Assembly: GCF_900327775.1 (NCBI RefSeq)
Contig: NZ_OUMZ01000007.1
Location: forward strand, 1,599,606 to 1,663,605
Reading direction: 5' to 3'
DNA length: 64,000 nucleotides
Source: Roseovarius sp. EL26
Lineage (GTDB): Bacteria; Pseudomonadota; Alphaproteobacteria; Rhodobacterales; Rhodobacteraceae
The notes under the pieces: generated by a model
Told to the model about the DNA's origin: nothing
Seen by the model: only the letters and a program-made list of their open reading frames with translations
Databases searched by the model: none
Position numbers and translations under genes: made by a program
Shown here: positions 35,942 to 46,292 of the stretch, one piece after another
How positions within the stretch are numbered: position 1 is the first letter of the stretch
Layout: each line of letters starts with the position of its first letter

Positions 35942-36087
35942 AAATTCCAATACTACGCGCTTTTCCCCGCCATAGCTGTGTGCCCAAAGGCAACCATTAC
36001 GTTTGTAACACTCGAGGTCCGCTTCGTCCGCATAGCCGACCTTCGGTTAGATTTGTTTTGTGATGGAAGACACCCTTCAGATACTCT

Positions 36088-37488
36088 TTAAGTCAAACAT
36101 CGCTCGACTTTTGCGATAAAATCATCGCCGCGTTTCTCAAAGCTGTCATATTGATCAAAGCTTGCTGCTGCCGGGGCCAAGAGCACGGTATCGCCCTTTT
36201 CCGCATCCTGCGCGGCCTGCGCCACGGCGGCTTCCATGGATGTGCAGATTTCCGTCTCCAAACCTTCGAGCTTCAAGGCAAACTGCGCTGCTTCGCGCCC
36301 GATGACATAGGCTTTGCGCACATTGGGCAGACCGGGTTTCAGTGCGTCCAGACCACCCTCTTTCTCCAACCCGCCGCAGATCCAACGGATGTTATCAAAG
36401 GCTTGCAGTGCCTTCAGCGCACTGTCGACATTGGTGGCCTTGCTGTCGTTCACATAGGTCACGCCCTCCGCCTGCGCGATCACCTGACTGCGGTGCGGCA
36501 AGCCGGCAAAGCTGGCAAAACCCTGTTCGATCAGCTTGGGCGCCAGTCCCAGACAACGGCAGGCGGCGTAAGCAGCACAAGCGTTCTGGTGGTTGTGACT
36601 GCCTGGCAGCCCCTGAATATTGCGCAGGTCAATTGACCCAATCTGCCGCCCCTTACGGTACTCAGACAGAAACCCTTTGCGGGTAAAGACCGACCAGCCC
36701 GGGCCAGTGAGTTTACGTTCAGCTGACACTTTGATCAGCCGATCATCGGTTGCCCCCTCTGACAGTTGTGCCGCCATGAACACGCCCTCAGGTTCGTCCA
36801 CGCCAATAATCGCCCGGTCAGGCCCACCCTCGGCAAACAACCGGCGCTTGGCCGCGAAATAGCCACCGATCCCGGCATGACGATCCAGATGGTCAGGCGA
36901 GAAGTTGGTGAACACTGCAATATCCGGCGTCAGCGCGCGGGCCAGTTCCGTCTGATAACTGCTCAACTCCAGTACCACCACGCCACCATCGCCGGGCGCA
37001 TCAATGTCCAGCACCCCACGCCCGATGTTGCCAGCTAACTGCACGTCCTTGCCCGCGACCTCTAGCACATGATCGATCAAGGCCGAAGTGGTGGATTTGC
37101 CATTGCTGCCCGTGACCGCCACCACCCGCGGTGGCGTGTCAAAATTGGCCCAGGCCCCATTGGCAAAGGATTTGAAAAACAAACCGATATCATTGTCCAC
37201 CGGCACACCAGCGGCATAGGCGGCGGCGATCACCTTGTTCGGCTCTGGATAGAGATGGGGAATGCCGGGAGAAACAATCAGGCTGGCAATCTCTTCGAAG
37301 GCCCCCTCACGGTTTAAATCGTAGACCTCGAAACCTTCCCCCTCAGCAATGGCGCGTGCGGCAGGGTTGTCATCCCAGACAATCGGCGTTGCCCCGCCTT
37401 CGCGCAGGGCCCGTGCCGCAGACAGGCCAGATCGCCCCAATCCCAGAACCGCAACCTTTGCTCCGTCAAATCCTGCCACTGGTATCAT
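36088..37488 (-). CDS. murD: UDP-N-acetylmuramoylalanine--D-glutamate ligase
   Basis: 466 residues. Adds D-glutamate to UDP-MurNAc-L-Ala. Seen: [17 protein letters not shown], the ATP loop [37 protein letters not shown] and [17 protein letters not shown], followed by the C-terminal [22 protein letters not shown] that is diagnostic for MurD. It is separated from ftsW by 2.6 kb of unrelated genes and from mraY by an acyltransferase and an ACT gene. Confidence 0.98.
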   Translation of the reverse strand: MIPVAGFDGAKVAVLGLGRSGLSAARALREGGATPIVWDDNPAARAIAEGEGFEVYDLNREGAFEEIASLIVSPGIPHLYPEPNKVIAAAYAAGVPVDNDIGLFFKSFANGAWANFDTPPRVVAVTGSNGKSTTSALIDHVLEVAGKDVQLAGNIGRGVLDIDAPGDGGVVVLELSSYQTELARALTPDIAVFTNFSPDHLDRHAGIGGYFAAKRRLFAEGGPDRAIIGVDEPEGVFMAAQLSEGATDDRLIKVSAERKLTGPGWSVFTRKGFLSEYRKGRQIGSIDLRNIQGLPGSHNHQNACAAYAACRCLGLAPKLIEQGFASFAGLPHRSQVIAQAEGVTYVNDSKATNVDSALKALQAFDNIRWICGGLEKEGGLDALKPGLPNVRKAYVIGREAAQFALKLEGLETEICTSMEAAVAQAAQDAEKGDTVLLAPAAASFDQYDSFEKRGDDFIAKVERCLT

Positions 37489-37574
37489 GCGTCTCTCTCG
37501 TCATTGGTCTGCGCTAATCCCCACGATGTTTAATGGGTTTTGCCGCCCTCTGCGAGGGGTTTACGTTTGCAGTG

Positions 37575-37590
37575 GAGGATATTTATCCTC
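37575..37590. repeat. Short palindromic hairpin between OafA-type gene and murD
   Basis: GAGGATA / TATCCTC with a two-base loop, followed on the plus strand by GGCAAAAGC. Similar GAGGATATTTATCC-like pieces are, as far as I recall, common between roseobacter genes; no second copy is seen in this window. Confidence 0.35.
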
Positions 37591-37641
37591 GGCAAAAGCA
37601 ACAACCAGTGCAAAACAAAATTCCCGCACTTAGTCCTTAGT

Positions 37642-39564
37642 TCATTCAAGGCCGCTCCATTCTCGCTCAAACACCTTGGAAAGCTCTTCAGACATGGAAC
37701 CCGTGACATGGTTGCTATCTGAAAACACCGGGCGCCCATCAATACTGGCCCGGCAGGTTCCATCTGCGCACAGATCCTCAATGAGTGACAAGCGCTTAGC
37801 ATCAATGGCCTGCGCCGCCTCAAACGCTTTGAACAAATAGGAGAACTCTTCGCGGTGCTGGCTGAGCGGCTTGTCCGTGGGCCAATCGCGGTCAAAGGCA
37901 ATGTTCTTGGCCAGTGTTTGGGGCACATGGCCCTTTGCAGCGAAAAATGGATCAATCAAAACGACCTGTTTTCCTGCAGCCTGAAAACCATTGATCGTCT
38001 GCAGCAGCTCTTGTTCAAACGCAGTTTCAATCTGCCCAGGCGCGCTCCAGCGTCCTAAGTGCAGCATGCCGCCCTCATAAGGCTGCCGCCAGATCGACAC
38101 CATCATCACGGTTTTGATATCTGGATTCTCTGTCGCAAACTGCAGCGCCTGATTGGCTTGTTGCATACACCGCTCTGATCCAAGATTGGCAACCGGAAGG
38201 CAGCCGGACGAGAATGCAAACACCGCCGATTGCCCAGTCCGTTTCAGCCATAGATCCATCGCTTGCGAAAATGCATTGGCATGACTGTCCCCATAGATCA
38301 GAAAGCTGGGTTCGACTTCGGGGCCTCCAAGCTGACAAGAGCGATCGGAAGGTGCAACATTGCGTGACAATCTGTTTTCACATTTGCGAAATTTCTTAAT
38401 GCCATCTTTTGAATAGGCAAGAACTTCTGTCACGCTCGGATCAAAACGTTGCGGCATGCCTTGTTGCAACAAGATAGCCGCACTAACCGCGATCAAAACA
38501 ACAGAGCTACCAACAATAGCCTGCAGGTACGCCCGTGGGTTGACCAATGCCCGACCCGATCGAATGGGCCGCTCTACCAGACGGTAGATCAACCAGGCCA
38601 ATAGAAACGATGCGGCAAAGCCGAATAACCGCCACCCATATGAAAAACTGGACAAGGATTCCTTCAACACAATCATGACCGGCCAGTGAACCAGATACAG
38701 CGGATAAGAGATCACCCCGACCCACACCAGAAAACGGGTCGAAAACAACCGTGTCAGTGGGGCTGTAGGCGACAGGCCCGAAATCAGCAAACACAAGGCA
38801 CCACCAACGGGAAACAAGGCGAACCATCCTGGTATTCCCGTGGCTGGCGTATGTAGGTAAAGGCCAAGGAAAATCAGGGCCAGCCCCAAAGGGCCGCAAA
38901 CTTTCAATATCTGTTCTTGTGGTTGAGACCGGATCAGATAAAGCGCCAGAACACCGCCGGCCAGTAGCTCCCATGCCCGTGTTGGCAGCAGATAAAACGA
39001 TGCCCATGGCTTCATCGGAGTTACGATATAACCCAACGCAAACGACCCAACGGTTGCCAACAACACAAAACCGAGTAAGGCCGAGGATCGCCAGCGCAGG
39101 ATCAGCATCACAAACAGCGGATAGATCAGGTAAAACTGCTCTTCCACCGCCAGAGACCAACTGTGCAGCAACGGCACGGTTCCAGCCTGCAGCCCGAAGT
39201 AATTTACACTTCGCCAGAAATAGAAGTTCACTACATAAAGCTGCGACAACAGAGATTCCTTGCCCAACTCCTGAAACGCGCCGGGCAGGAATAGGAAAAA
39301 CCCAACTAGCAGATACAGCGTAAGCGTCGCCAGAAGCGCCGGATAAAGCCGCCGAACCCTGCGATAATAGAAACTGCCCAAGCTGAAACGGCCAGCCGCG
39401 TGGTCGCTGACAATGATCGAAGTGATCAAAAAGCCCGAAATGACAAAGAAAACGTCGACCCCGATAAACCCGGCTTTGCCCACTCCCAAAAGGTCGAAAT
39501 GGAAAATCGTCACAAGCAAAATGGCCAGCGCACGCAGCCCATCGATATCCGGTCTATACGTCAT
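37642..39564 (-). CDS. OafA/YrhL-type membrane acyltransferase with SGNH domain
   Basis: 640 residues. The first 350 form an acyltransferase-3 domain with about ten membrane segments; MTYRPDIDGLRALAILLVTIFHFDLLG holds the conserved Arg and the catalytic His, and GFIGVDVFFVISGFLIT is the family signature. After a further membrane segment (AIVGSSVVLIAVSAAILL) comes a periplasmic SGNH hydrolase-like domain with FLIYGDSHANAFSQ (Ser nucleophile) and FSDSNHVTGS (Asp and His). Together they O-acetylate a surface glycan; in this place peptidoglycan, lipopolysaccharide or capsule are all possible. It interrupts the dcw order between the ACT gene and murD. Confidence 0.92.
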   Translation of the reverse strand: MTYRPDIDGLRALAILLVTIFHFDLLGVGKAGFIGVDVFFVISGFLITSIIVSDHAAGRFSLGSFYYRRVRRLYPALLATLTLYLLVGFFLFLPGAFQELGKESLLSQLYVVNFYFWRSVNYFGLQAGTVPLLHSWSLAVEEQFYLIYPLFVMLILRWRSSALLGFVLLATVGSFALGYIVTPMKPWASFYLLPTRAWELLAGGVLALYLIRSQPQEQILKVCGPLGLALIFLGLYLHTPATGIPGWFALFPVGGALCLLISGLSPTAPLTRLFSTRFLVWVGVISYPLYLVHWPVMIVLKESLSSFSYGWRLFGFAASFLLAWLIYRLVERPIRSGRALVNPRAYLQAIVGSSVVLIAVSAAILLQQGMPQRFDPSVTEVLAYSKDGIKKFRKCENRLSRNVAPSDRSCQLGGPEVEPSFLIYGDSHANAFSQAMDLWLKRTGQSAVFAFSSGCLPVANLGSERCMQQANQALQFATENPDIKTVMMVSIWRQPYEGGMLHLGRWSAPGQIETAFEQELLQTINGFQAAGKQVVLIDPFFAAKGHVPQTLAKNIAFDRDWPTDKPLSQHREEFSYLFKAFEAAQAIDAKRLSLIEDLCADGTCRASIDGRPVFSDSNHVTGSMSEELSKVFEREWSGLE

Positions 39565-39713
39565 TCAAGTCTCATTATCACCAATACACGGTGGCGCAAC
39601 CGAGCCACGCAATAATGGCTCGGAGCTTACAGGAATTCCCAATAGGTGCGAGCTTTAAATGCCGTACAATTCAGATCGCGACAACGGCGTATCAGCCAAC
39701 ATAGCGTGCCAAA

Positions 39714-40115
39714 TTAATCTGCTAAATCTTGCAATAGTTCCAACGCTCGTTCCGCCATCTCTGCCGGAACAAACGCGTGGTCATGGTGGTAGGCTGCAAC
39801 CATGTTACAAGGGATGCCATTGTCGGCCAGCAAGGTCGCAACAGCAGCGGTCAAACCGACACCATCAAGGGCAGAATGGACCTGCAGGGTGATACAGCGC
39901 ATGGGCATTTCATCGGACAGGCCAAGCTCCGTCAGTGCGGGTGCAGGCACGACCAACGACAGCCCCTCATCTTCGGCAAAGCTCGCAATCGACATCAACA
40001 TCGCCCGCGCGGCAAGCTCTGTATCTGCGACATGCACAAAGTGATAGCTGCCGTCGCGCAACGCCGGACGCATCTGACGGATCATCTCTTTGGTATCTTT
40101 GACGCGCTCGGTCAT
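39714..40115 (-). CDS. ACT-domain protein
   Basis: 133 residues with two small alpha-beta repeats of the ACT type: YHFVHVADTELAARAMLMSIASFAEDEGLSLVVP and ITLQVHSALDGVGLTAAVATLLADNGIPCNMVAAYHHDHAFVP. The YHHDHAFVP end is typical of small free-standing ACT proteins that may sense an amino acid. It starts three bases after the mraY stop and is therefore read with the dcw operon. No enzyme domain is attached. Confidence 0.8.
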   Translation of the reverse strand: MTERVKDTKEMIRQMRPALRDGSYHFVHVADTELAARAMLMSIASFAEDEGLSLVVPAPALTELGLSDEMPMRCITLQVHSALDGVGLTAAVATLLADNGIPCNMVAAYHHDHAFVPAEMAERALELLQDLAD

Positions 40116-40118
40116 GAC

Positions 40119-41201
40119 TTAGCGCACTTTCAACGTGGCCAGACCGATCATCGCCAAAATCACCGCGATGATCCAGAAACGGATCACGATCTGCGGCTCG
40201 GCCCAACCCTTTTTCTCATAGTGGTGATGGATTGGTGCCATCAGGAACACCCGTTTGCCAGTGCGCTTGAAATAGAGCACCTGAATGATCACGCTCAGCG
40301 CTTCGACCACAAACAGCCCGCCAATAATACCCAGTACGATCTCGTGTTTGGTGGCGACGGCGATGGCACCCAATGCGCCGCCCAGTGCCAGTGATCCAGT
40401 ATCCCCCATGAACACGGCGGCCGGTGGGGCGTTGTACCACAAAAAGCCGAGTCCCCCGCCAATCAAACCGGCAACGAAGACCAGAATCTCACCAGTGCCC
40501 GGCACGTAATGCACATCGAGATATTCGGTAAAGTCGACCCGGCCAACAGCGTAGGCAATCACTCCGAATGAACCTGCAGCAATCATCACCGGCATGATTG
40601 CCAAACCATCCAGGCCATCGGTCAGGTTCACAGCGTTTGCTGCACCTACGACAACGAACATGGCAAACGGAATGAAAAAGATACCCAGATTCAACAGCGT
40701 ATCTTTGAAGATCGGCAAGGCTAGATGGTATTGCAGCGCCTCGGGATGGCTGATGCTTGCCCAGTAAGCGGCAATGCCCGCAATAAGAAAACCAAGGCCA
40801 AGACGGACCTTACCTGATACACCCGTAACGTTTTGTTTGGATACCTTGGCATAATCGTCAGCAAAACCGATGGCAGCAAACGATAAGGTCACCAGCAACA
40901 CCAACCAGACAAAGGGGTTATCCAGGCGCGCCCACAGCAAGGTCGAGGTCGACAGTGCTCCGACAATAAGTAATCCGCCCATGGTCGGCGTTCCAGATTT
41001 CACGAAATGCGTCTCAGGACCGTCATCGCGAATAGGCTGCCCTTTACCCTGCTTGCGGCGCAACACATTGATCAGCGGCTTGCCAAACAGAAATCCAAAG
41101 ATCAGGGCGGTCATAAAGGCGCCCCCTGCACGGAAGGTGATATACCTGAACAGGTTGAAAAAATCACCGCCATCCGACAGGGTGCTGAGCCAGTATAACA
41201 T
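40119..41201 (-). CDS. mraY: Phospho-N-acetylmuramoyl-pentapeptide-transferase
   Basis: 360 residues, ten membrane segments. Joins UDP-MurNAc-pentapeptide to undecaprenyl phosphate to make lipid I. Seen: [20 protein letters not shown] (metal-binding Asp pair), [26 protein letters not shown] and the C-terminal [12 protein letters not shown] loop with the three histidines. It directly abuts the murF stop. Confidence 0.98.
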   Translation of the reverse strand: MLYWLSTLSDGGDFFNLFRYITFRAGGAFMTALIFGFLFGKPLINVLRRKQGKGQPIRDDGPETHFVKSGTPTMGGLLIVGALSTSTLLWARLDNPFVWLVLLVTLSFAAIGFADDYAKVSKQNVTGVSGKVRLGLGFLIAGIAAYWASISHPEALQYHLALPIFKDTLLNLGIFFIPFAMFVVVGAANAVNLTDGLDGLAIMPVMIAAGSFGVIAYAVGRVDFTEYLDVHYVPGTGEILVFVAGLIGGGLGFLWYNAPPAAVFMGDTGSLALGGALGAIAVATKHEIVLGIIGGLFVVEALSVIIQVLYFKRTGKRVFLMAPIHHHYEKKGWAEPQIVIRFWIIAVILAMIGLATLKVR

Positions 41202-42638
41202 TTAATCGTCCCTTCGATCCGTCGGTTGCGGGCGGGTGGCGTTGCGCAGAGCCTCAACAATCAGGCTGACGCGGCTGCCCTTTGAGCCCTTGACCAATAC
41301 AATATCGCCGGCGTCTATCATACGGTGCGCCGATTGCACGAGCGCTTCGGCATTTTCGGCCCATTCGCCCTGATGTGTTGCGGGAAGAGCGCTCCAAAGG
41401 TTACGCATCCGTGGCCCGACACAATGCACCACGTCCAGCTGCGTCATATATTCCAACTCTGCCATTCCCGCATGTAGTGCCATTTCATCGGGACCAAGCT
41501 CCAACATGTCCCCCAACACGGCAATCCGGCGGCCTTTTTGGATGCGGCCAACTCCATCGCGCGGTGTGGACGCGGCCAACACCTCTAACGACGCGGCCAT
41601 TGAGGTGGGATTGGCGTTGAAAGCATCATCAATCAGATCAAAAGTCAGCGCCTCATTATCGGCATCCAGAACCAACGTTTCACGGGTGCCACGACCGGCG
41701 GGTGGCTGCCACTGTCCTAATCCGATCCCGGCCAGCGCCCGATCCCCCCCCAAGGCGTCGACACAGGCCAGCACACCCAGACCGTTCATCGCAAAGTGCC
41801 GCCCCATGCTGTTGATTTTATACAGCAAGGGCGCCCCCTCGATATCTGCTTCAACCACGGTGCAACCCTCCACAAAACGCAAATCCGAGAGGGTATAAGC
41901 ACCCTGCTGGCCAAATGTTTTGATCTGTGCGCCTTTGGCATTGGCTTTTTCAAGCAAGATTCCTGTAGTGTCGATATCGGCGTTGATCACGGCAATGCCG
42001 TCAGGCTCCAACCCATCAAAGATCGCGGCTTTCTCATGCGCGATGCCCTCGATATTTTCGAATGCTTCCAAATGCGCGGCCGCAACCGTAGTGATCATTG
42101 CCACATGTGGGCGTGCCATCTGCGCCAAGGGCGCGATTTCACCGGGATGGTTCATCCCGATCTCAATCACCGCATAATCTGTGTCTACGGGCATGCGCGC
42201 CAAAGTCAGCGGCACCCCCCAGTGATTATTGTAACTGGCCTCGGCCGCATGGGTTTTTCCCTGCTGGCTAAGTACGTCGCGCAACATTTCCTTAGTTGAG
42301 GTTTTGCCAACCGACCCCGTCACCGCCACGACGCGGGCGCTGGTACGTGCCCGAGCGTGGCGGCCCATCGCCTCCAACCCTTCAAGCACATCCGGCACGA
42401 TCAGCAATGGCGCATCTTCGGCAACGCCTTCAGGCACATGCGTCACCAGCGCCGCAGCCGCGCCCTTTTCCAAAGCCTGTGCGACAAAATCATGCCCATC
42501 ACGCGCAGCCTTAAGCGCCACAAACAAATCGCCGGGCTGCAAAGTGCGGGTATCGATCGAAACGCCGTTGGCAGCCCAGTCAGATGTTGTTGTACCACCC
42601 GTTGCCTGTGCGGCCTCCTGTGCGGTCCAAAGCGTCAT
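41202..42638 (-). CDS. murF: UDP-MurNAc-tripeptide--D-Ala-D-Ala ligase
   Basis: 478 residues. Adds the D-Ala-D-Ala dipeptide made by Ddl. Seen: GVSIDTRTLQPGDLFVALKA, the ATP loop VTGSVGKTSTKEML, EIGMNHPGEIA and IDDAFNANPTSM, all MurF hallmarks. Its ATG overlaps the murE stop by four bases. Confidence 0.97.
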   Translation of the reverse strand: MTLWTAQEAAQATGGTTTSDWAANGVSIDTRTLQPGDLFVALKAARDGHDFVAQALEKGAAAALVTHVPEGVAEDAPLLIVPDVLEGLEAMGRHARARTSARVVAVTGSVGKTSTKEMLRDVLSQQGKTHAAEASYNNHWGVPLTLARMPVDTDYAVIEIGMNHPGEIAPLAQMARPHVAMITTVAAAHLEAFENIEGIAHEKAAIFDGLEPDGIAVINADIDTTGILLEKANAKGAQIKTFGQQGAYTLSDLRFVEGCTVVEADIEGAPLLYKINSMGRHFAMNGLGVLACVDALGGDRALAGIGLGQWQPPAGRGTRETLVLDADNEALTFDLIDDAFNANPTSMAASLEVLAASTPRDGVGRIQKGRRIAVLGDMLELGPDEMALHAGMAELEYMTQLDVVHCVGPRMRNLWSALPATHQGEWAENAEALVQSAHRMIDAGDIVLVKGSKGSRVSLIVEALRNATRPQPTDRRDD

Positions 42639-44116
42639 GGCTGCACCCCGTCCAAAGCAGAGACCGCCACGCTGGCCTGTTCGACATCGTCAAACGGCAA
42701 GATGTCATCGCCTACGACCTGACCGGTTTCATGGCCCTTACCCGCGATCAAAAGCGCATCTCCCGCCCCTAAAGCGTCAACACCACGCAATATCGCTTCT
42801 GCCCGGTCACCGACATTCATCGCTTTGGGGCAACCACCCATAACGGCAGTGCGAATGCTAGCAGGATCTTCGCTACGCGGATTGTCGTCGGTAACGATGA
42901 CTACATCAGCGTTTACCGCTGCGGCCTGCCCCATCAATGGACGTTTTCCAGCATCGCGATCTCCGCCAGCCCCGACAATGGCAATCAACCGGCCCATCAC
43001 ATGCGGGCGCAGCGCCTTGAGCGCGGTCGCCACAGCATCCGGTGTATGAGCATAATCAACAAAAACCGCAGCGCCATTTTCACGTGTCGCTGCCAGTTGC
43101 ATCCGGCCGCGCACGGTTTGCATTTCCGGCAAAGTGTTAAACACCTGATCCGCGTCAGCCCCCGCCGCGATCACCAACCCGGCTGCCAGCAGAACGTTTT
43201 CGGCCTGAAAACCACCCATCAAAGGCAGATCAACCTGCCGCGCCTGTCCGCCCCAATTGAACCGCAGGACCTGACTGGTTGGTGTAAAACGCTGTCCTTG
43301 CAGGTGCAGATCAGCACTCGCATCGCGACCAACGCGAATGATCTGTTGCCCGCGATCCTTGGCAATCCCGGCCAGCTCCTGACCTTTCGGATCATCGATA
43401 TTCACAACGGCGATGCCATCCTCGGGCAAAACCCGCGAGAACAACCCAGACTTTGCGCTGAAATACGCCTCAAAGCTTTCATGATAATCCAAGTGATCCT
43501 GCGTGAAGTTGGTAAACCCCGCCGCTGAGATACGCACACCGTCCAAACGCCGTTGTTCCAGCCCGTGGCTAGAGGCTTCCATCGCGGCATGCGTGACCCC
43601 GGCCTGCGCGGCCCCCGCCAAGGCCCGATGAAGGGTAATTGGCTCGGGCGTAGTATGGGCAAGCGGAGCCGCCCATGCACCTTCAACCCCTGTCGTGCCC
43701 AGATTAACCGCGTCATACCCCAACGCCATCCAAATTTGGCGGCAAAAGCTGGCCACGGAAGTTTTACCATTCGTCCCGGTAACGGCGACCATAACTTCGG
43801 GCTGTTCGCCAAACCACAGTGCCGAAGTATAAGCCAAAGTTTGGCGCGGATCCTGTGCCACGATCAGGGCGGCCTCGCTGATTTCCAGCTCTTCGGTCGC
43901 GATGCGCGCGCCCTCGGCATCGGTTAAAATTGCCGCTGCACCCATACGCAACGCATATTGGATAAATTCTCCACCATGCACCTGTGTACCCGGAAGAGCG
44001 GCAAACAAAAACCCGTCCTTCACATCCCGACTGTCAACAGCCAGCCCCGTGATGTTAGCCTGTCGCCCCTTTTGGGCGGTCAGGCCCAGCTCTGCTAATG
44101 ATTTAGTCTGCCCCAT
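42635..44116 (-). CDS. murE: UDP-MurNAc-L-Ala-D-Glu--meso-diaminopimelate ligase
   Basis: 493 residues. Adds meso-diaminopimelate to the peptide stem. Seen: AVDSRDVKDGFLFAALPG, VAVTGTNGKTSVASFCRQ, MEASSHGLEQRRLDG and VDYAHTPDAVATALKAL; the motif DNPR in VTDDNPRSEDPASI reads out diaminopimelate rather than lysine. The second of two nearby ATGs (44116) is preferred because AAGGG lies eight bases upstream of it; 44122 is the alternative. Confidence 0.97.
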   Translation of the reverse strand: MGQTKSLAELGLTAQKGRQANITGLAVDSRDVKDGFLFAALPGTQVHGGEFIQYALRMGAAAILTDAEGARIATEELEISEAALIVAQDPRQTLAYTSALWFGEQPEVMVAVTGTNGKTSVASFCRQIWMALGYDAVNLGTTGVEGAWAAPLAHTTPEPITLHRALAGAAQAGVTHAAMEASSHGLEQRRLDGVRISAAGFTNFTQDHLDYHESFEAYFSAKSGLFSRVLPEDGIAVVNIDDPKGQELAGIAKDRGQQIIRVGRDASADLHLQGQRFTPTSQVLRFNWGGQARQVDLPLMGGFQAENVLLAAGLVIAAGADADQVFNTLPEMQTVRGRMQLAATRENGAAVFVDYAHTPDAVATALKALRPHVMGRLIAIVGAGGDRDAGKRPLMGQAAAVNADVVIVTDDNPRSEDPASIRTAVMGGCPKAMNVGDRAEAILRGVDALGAGDALLIAGKGHETGQVVGDDILPFDDVEQASVAVSALDGVQP

Positions 44117-44136
44117 CGCCATAACCCTTTTCCGGC

Positions 44137-45927
44137 CTAGTTCGATGTCAGCGTTATACCAGTCGTCGGCTGAGGTTCAATCTTAGGTCGCAGTCCCATA
44201 AGCGGTGCGATCCTCTGAATGATTTCTGCCGCCACTGGAACCGAGGTCCAACCCGCTGTCCGACGGGGTTTTTTGCCCGACGTTTCAACCGGTTCATCCA
44301 ATGTGACGATCAGCACATATTTTGGGTCATCCACTGGGAACATCGACGCAAAAGTATTGATCACCTTGTCATCATAGTAACCACCCGACGGTTTCGGTTT
44401 ATCAGCCGTACCAGTTTTGCCAGCTACGCCGTAGCCCGGCACCTCACCGAAATTAGCTGTGCCGTCTGGGTCTGATACGACCCGACGCAACATAGCGCGC
44501 GAAGCTTTGGCCACGTTTTCACGCATGACACGCGGCCCATATTGTGGGCCGTCTTGCTTGATCAACGTTGGCTTAACAGCATAACCACCATTAGCAATCG
44601 CTGCATAACCCGCCGCCAAGTGCATCGGGGTGTTAGAAATGCCGTGACCATAAGAAATGGTAACCGCGCTCAGATCCGTCCAACGTTTTGGGATCAAAGG
44701 CTTGCCGCCTTTGGCCTCAACAATCTCAAGTGGTGTGGCGTCAAACATACCCAGCGAGCCCAAAAATTCCTTTTGCCGTTTTGGGCCGATCAGCAGGGCG
44801 ATACGTCCGGTTCCCCGGTTAGAGCTCTTCATAATGATGCTGCTGACATCCAGCATGCCATAATTTTTGCGCTGGAATTCGTTGATGGAATATCCGCCCA
44901 CCTTCAATGGCTTGCCGGTATCGATGATGGTGCTACTCGACACTAACCCTAGTTCCAACGCTTGCGCGGTGGCGAAGATCTTGAAAGTTGATCCCAACTC
45001 ATAAACCCCCTGCACCGCGCGGTTAAACAGCGGACTGTCAGATGGATCACCCGAGACTGGCGGACGGGGCCGGTTATTGGGGTCAAAGTCAGGCAAGGAT
45101 GCAATCGCAATCACCTCACCGGTGTGTACATCCATCAGAATGGCGGCAGCACCTTTGGCATTCATCAAGCGCATGCCTCCATAAAGCACACGCTCAATCG
45201 CTGACTGAATGGTTAGGTCAATCGACAATTGCAGTGGTTTATCACCCTGCGCCGGATCGCGCAGGCGGTCATCAAAATATTTCTCAACCCCGGCAACACC
45301 GATCACTTCAGCCGCATGAACGCCTTCGCGACCAAAACCAGCTCCACCCAATACATGTGCTGCCAGTCGTCCATTGGGGTACAAGCGCATTTCACGGGGC
45401 CCAAACAACAGACCCGGATCACCGATGTCATGCACGGCCTGTTTCTGCTCTGGGCTAATTCTTTTCTTGATCCACAAGAATTTACGGTCGCCGGTAAAAT
45501 CCTTAATCAGACGCGCGTGGTCCAGATCAGGAAAGATTGTGACCAATTTATCAGCGGCCCCTTTCGGGTCGATCATATGGCGTGGCTGCGCATAAAGACT
45601 GTGGGTTTCCAGATTGGTTGCCAGAACCCGACCCTTGCGGTCAACGATATCTGCGCGCTGAGCAACGATCTGCGCCCCAGCTATTGATGTGCGTGGCTCG
45701 GCAGGCTCAGACTGGGCAATCACCCCCATCCGCAGGCCAATGGTACCAAAACCCAAGAAAAACATTACGCCCAACATCAACAACCGCCCCTCTGCCCGGA
45801 TACGGGTACGGTCACGCATGTTTTCATGCCGCTGACGGATATTGTCACGCTCAATTTTATCGGGGTTTTCCCCGCGAGCACGGGCATCAAGAATACGGGC
45901 AAGTGGGCGCAGCGGAGTGCGGATCAT
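44137..45927 (-). CDS. ftsI: Septal transpeptidase FtsI (PBP3)
   Basis: 596 residues. One N-terminal membrane segment (LLMLGVMFFLGFGTIGLRMGV), a pedestal domain and a class B penicillin-binding transpeptidase domain with STFK (catalytic Ser), SSN (in MKSSNRGTG) and KTGT (in AGKTGTADKP). Cross-links septal peptidoglycan with FtsW. The ATG at 45927 overlaps the ftsL stop (ATGA); two codons further up is only a TTG. Confidence 0.97.
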   Translation of the reverse strand: MIRTPLRPLARILDARARGENPDKIERDNIRQRHENMRDRTRIRAEGRLLMLGVMFFLGFGTIGLRMGVIAQSEPAEPRTSIAGAQIVAQRADIVDRKGRVLATNLETHSLYAQPRHMIDPKGAADKLVTIFPDLDHARLIKDFTGDRKFLWIKKRISPEQKQAVHDIGDPGLLFGPREMRLYPNGRLAAHVLGGAGFGREGVHAAEVIGVAGVEKYFDDRLRDPAQGDKPLQLSIDLTIQSAIERVLYGGMRLMNAKGAAAILMDVHTGEVIAIASLPDFDPNNRPRPPVSGDPSDSPLFNRAVQGVYELGSTFKIFATAQALELGLVSSSTIIDTGKPLKVGGYSINEFQRKNYGMLDVSSIIMKSSNRGTGRIALLIGPKRQKEFLGSLGMFDATPLEIVEAKGGKPLIPKRWTDLSAVTISYGHGISNTPMHLAAGYAAIANGGYAVKPTLIKQDGPQYGPRVMRENVAKASRAMLRRVVSDPDGTANFGEVPGYGVAGKTGTADKPKPSGGYYDDKVINTFASMFPVDDPKYVLIVTLDEPVETSGKKPRRTAGWTSVPVAAEIIQRIAPLMGLRPKIEPQPTTGITLTSN

Positions 45928-46292
45928 GGCCAAGTCTCCGTCGAAACGAGAGGATTAGAAACCTCAATCCCGTTGGTGATCGAGAAGATCGTCTCGTCTT
46001 CGTCATTTCGCGGGAAGCTGACCTGATCAACATTGCCAAATTGATCGGGCTGCAAAGGCAGCAAACCCAGTTTTTCAAAGTTAATCTCGGCCAAATCACG
46101 CAAACGATCAGGGCGGTTAAGATAGGCCCACTCAGCATTTAACACGCGCAAACGTGCACGCGCTTGACTGATCTGACGCTGAACGCGTTCCGCTTCGGCC
46201 TGCACAGTTTGGGTTTTGTAATTCTCGTGATAAGCCCAAAAGGCCAAAGCAATCACCGCGCAGGCTGTAAATACATAAAACAGGCTTCGCAT
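45924..46292 (-). CDS. ftsL: Cell division protein FtsL
   Basis: 122 residues. One N-terminal membrane segment (YVFTACAVIALAFWAY), then a coiled-coil (ESYKTQTVQAEAERVQRQISQARARLRVLNAEWAYL-like stretch, residues about 25-65) and a short C-terminal tail. It joins FtsB and FtsQ. Weakly conserved as a family, but size, topology and place between rsmH and ftsI make the call safe. Start and stop overlap both neighbours. Confidence 0.92.
   Translation of the reverse strand: MRSLFYVFTACAVIALAFWAYHENYKTQTVQAEAERVQRQISQARARLRVLNAEWAYLNRPDRLRDLAEINFEKLGLLPLQPDQFGNVDQVSFPRNDEDETIFSITNGIEVSNPLVSTETWP

Noticed and set aside
38507..39160. 217-residue open frame inside the acyltransferase gene
   Set aside because: Out-of-frame reading of the membrane domain; the acyltransferase frame carries all motifs.
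39777..40394. 205-residue plus-strand open frame over the ACT and mraY genes
   Set aside because: Crosses two certain genes on the other strand and has no family features.
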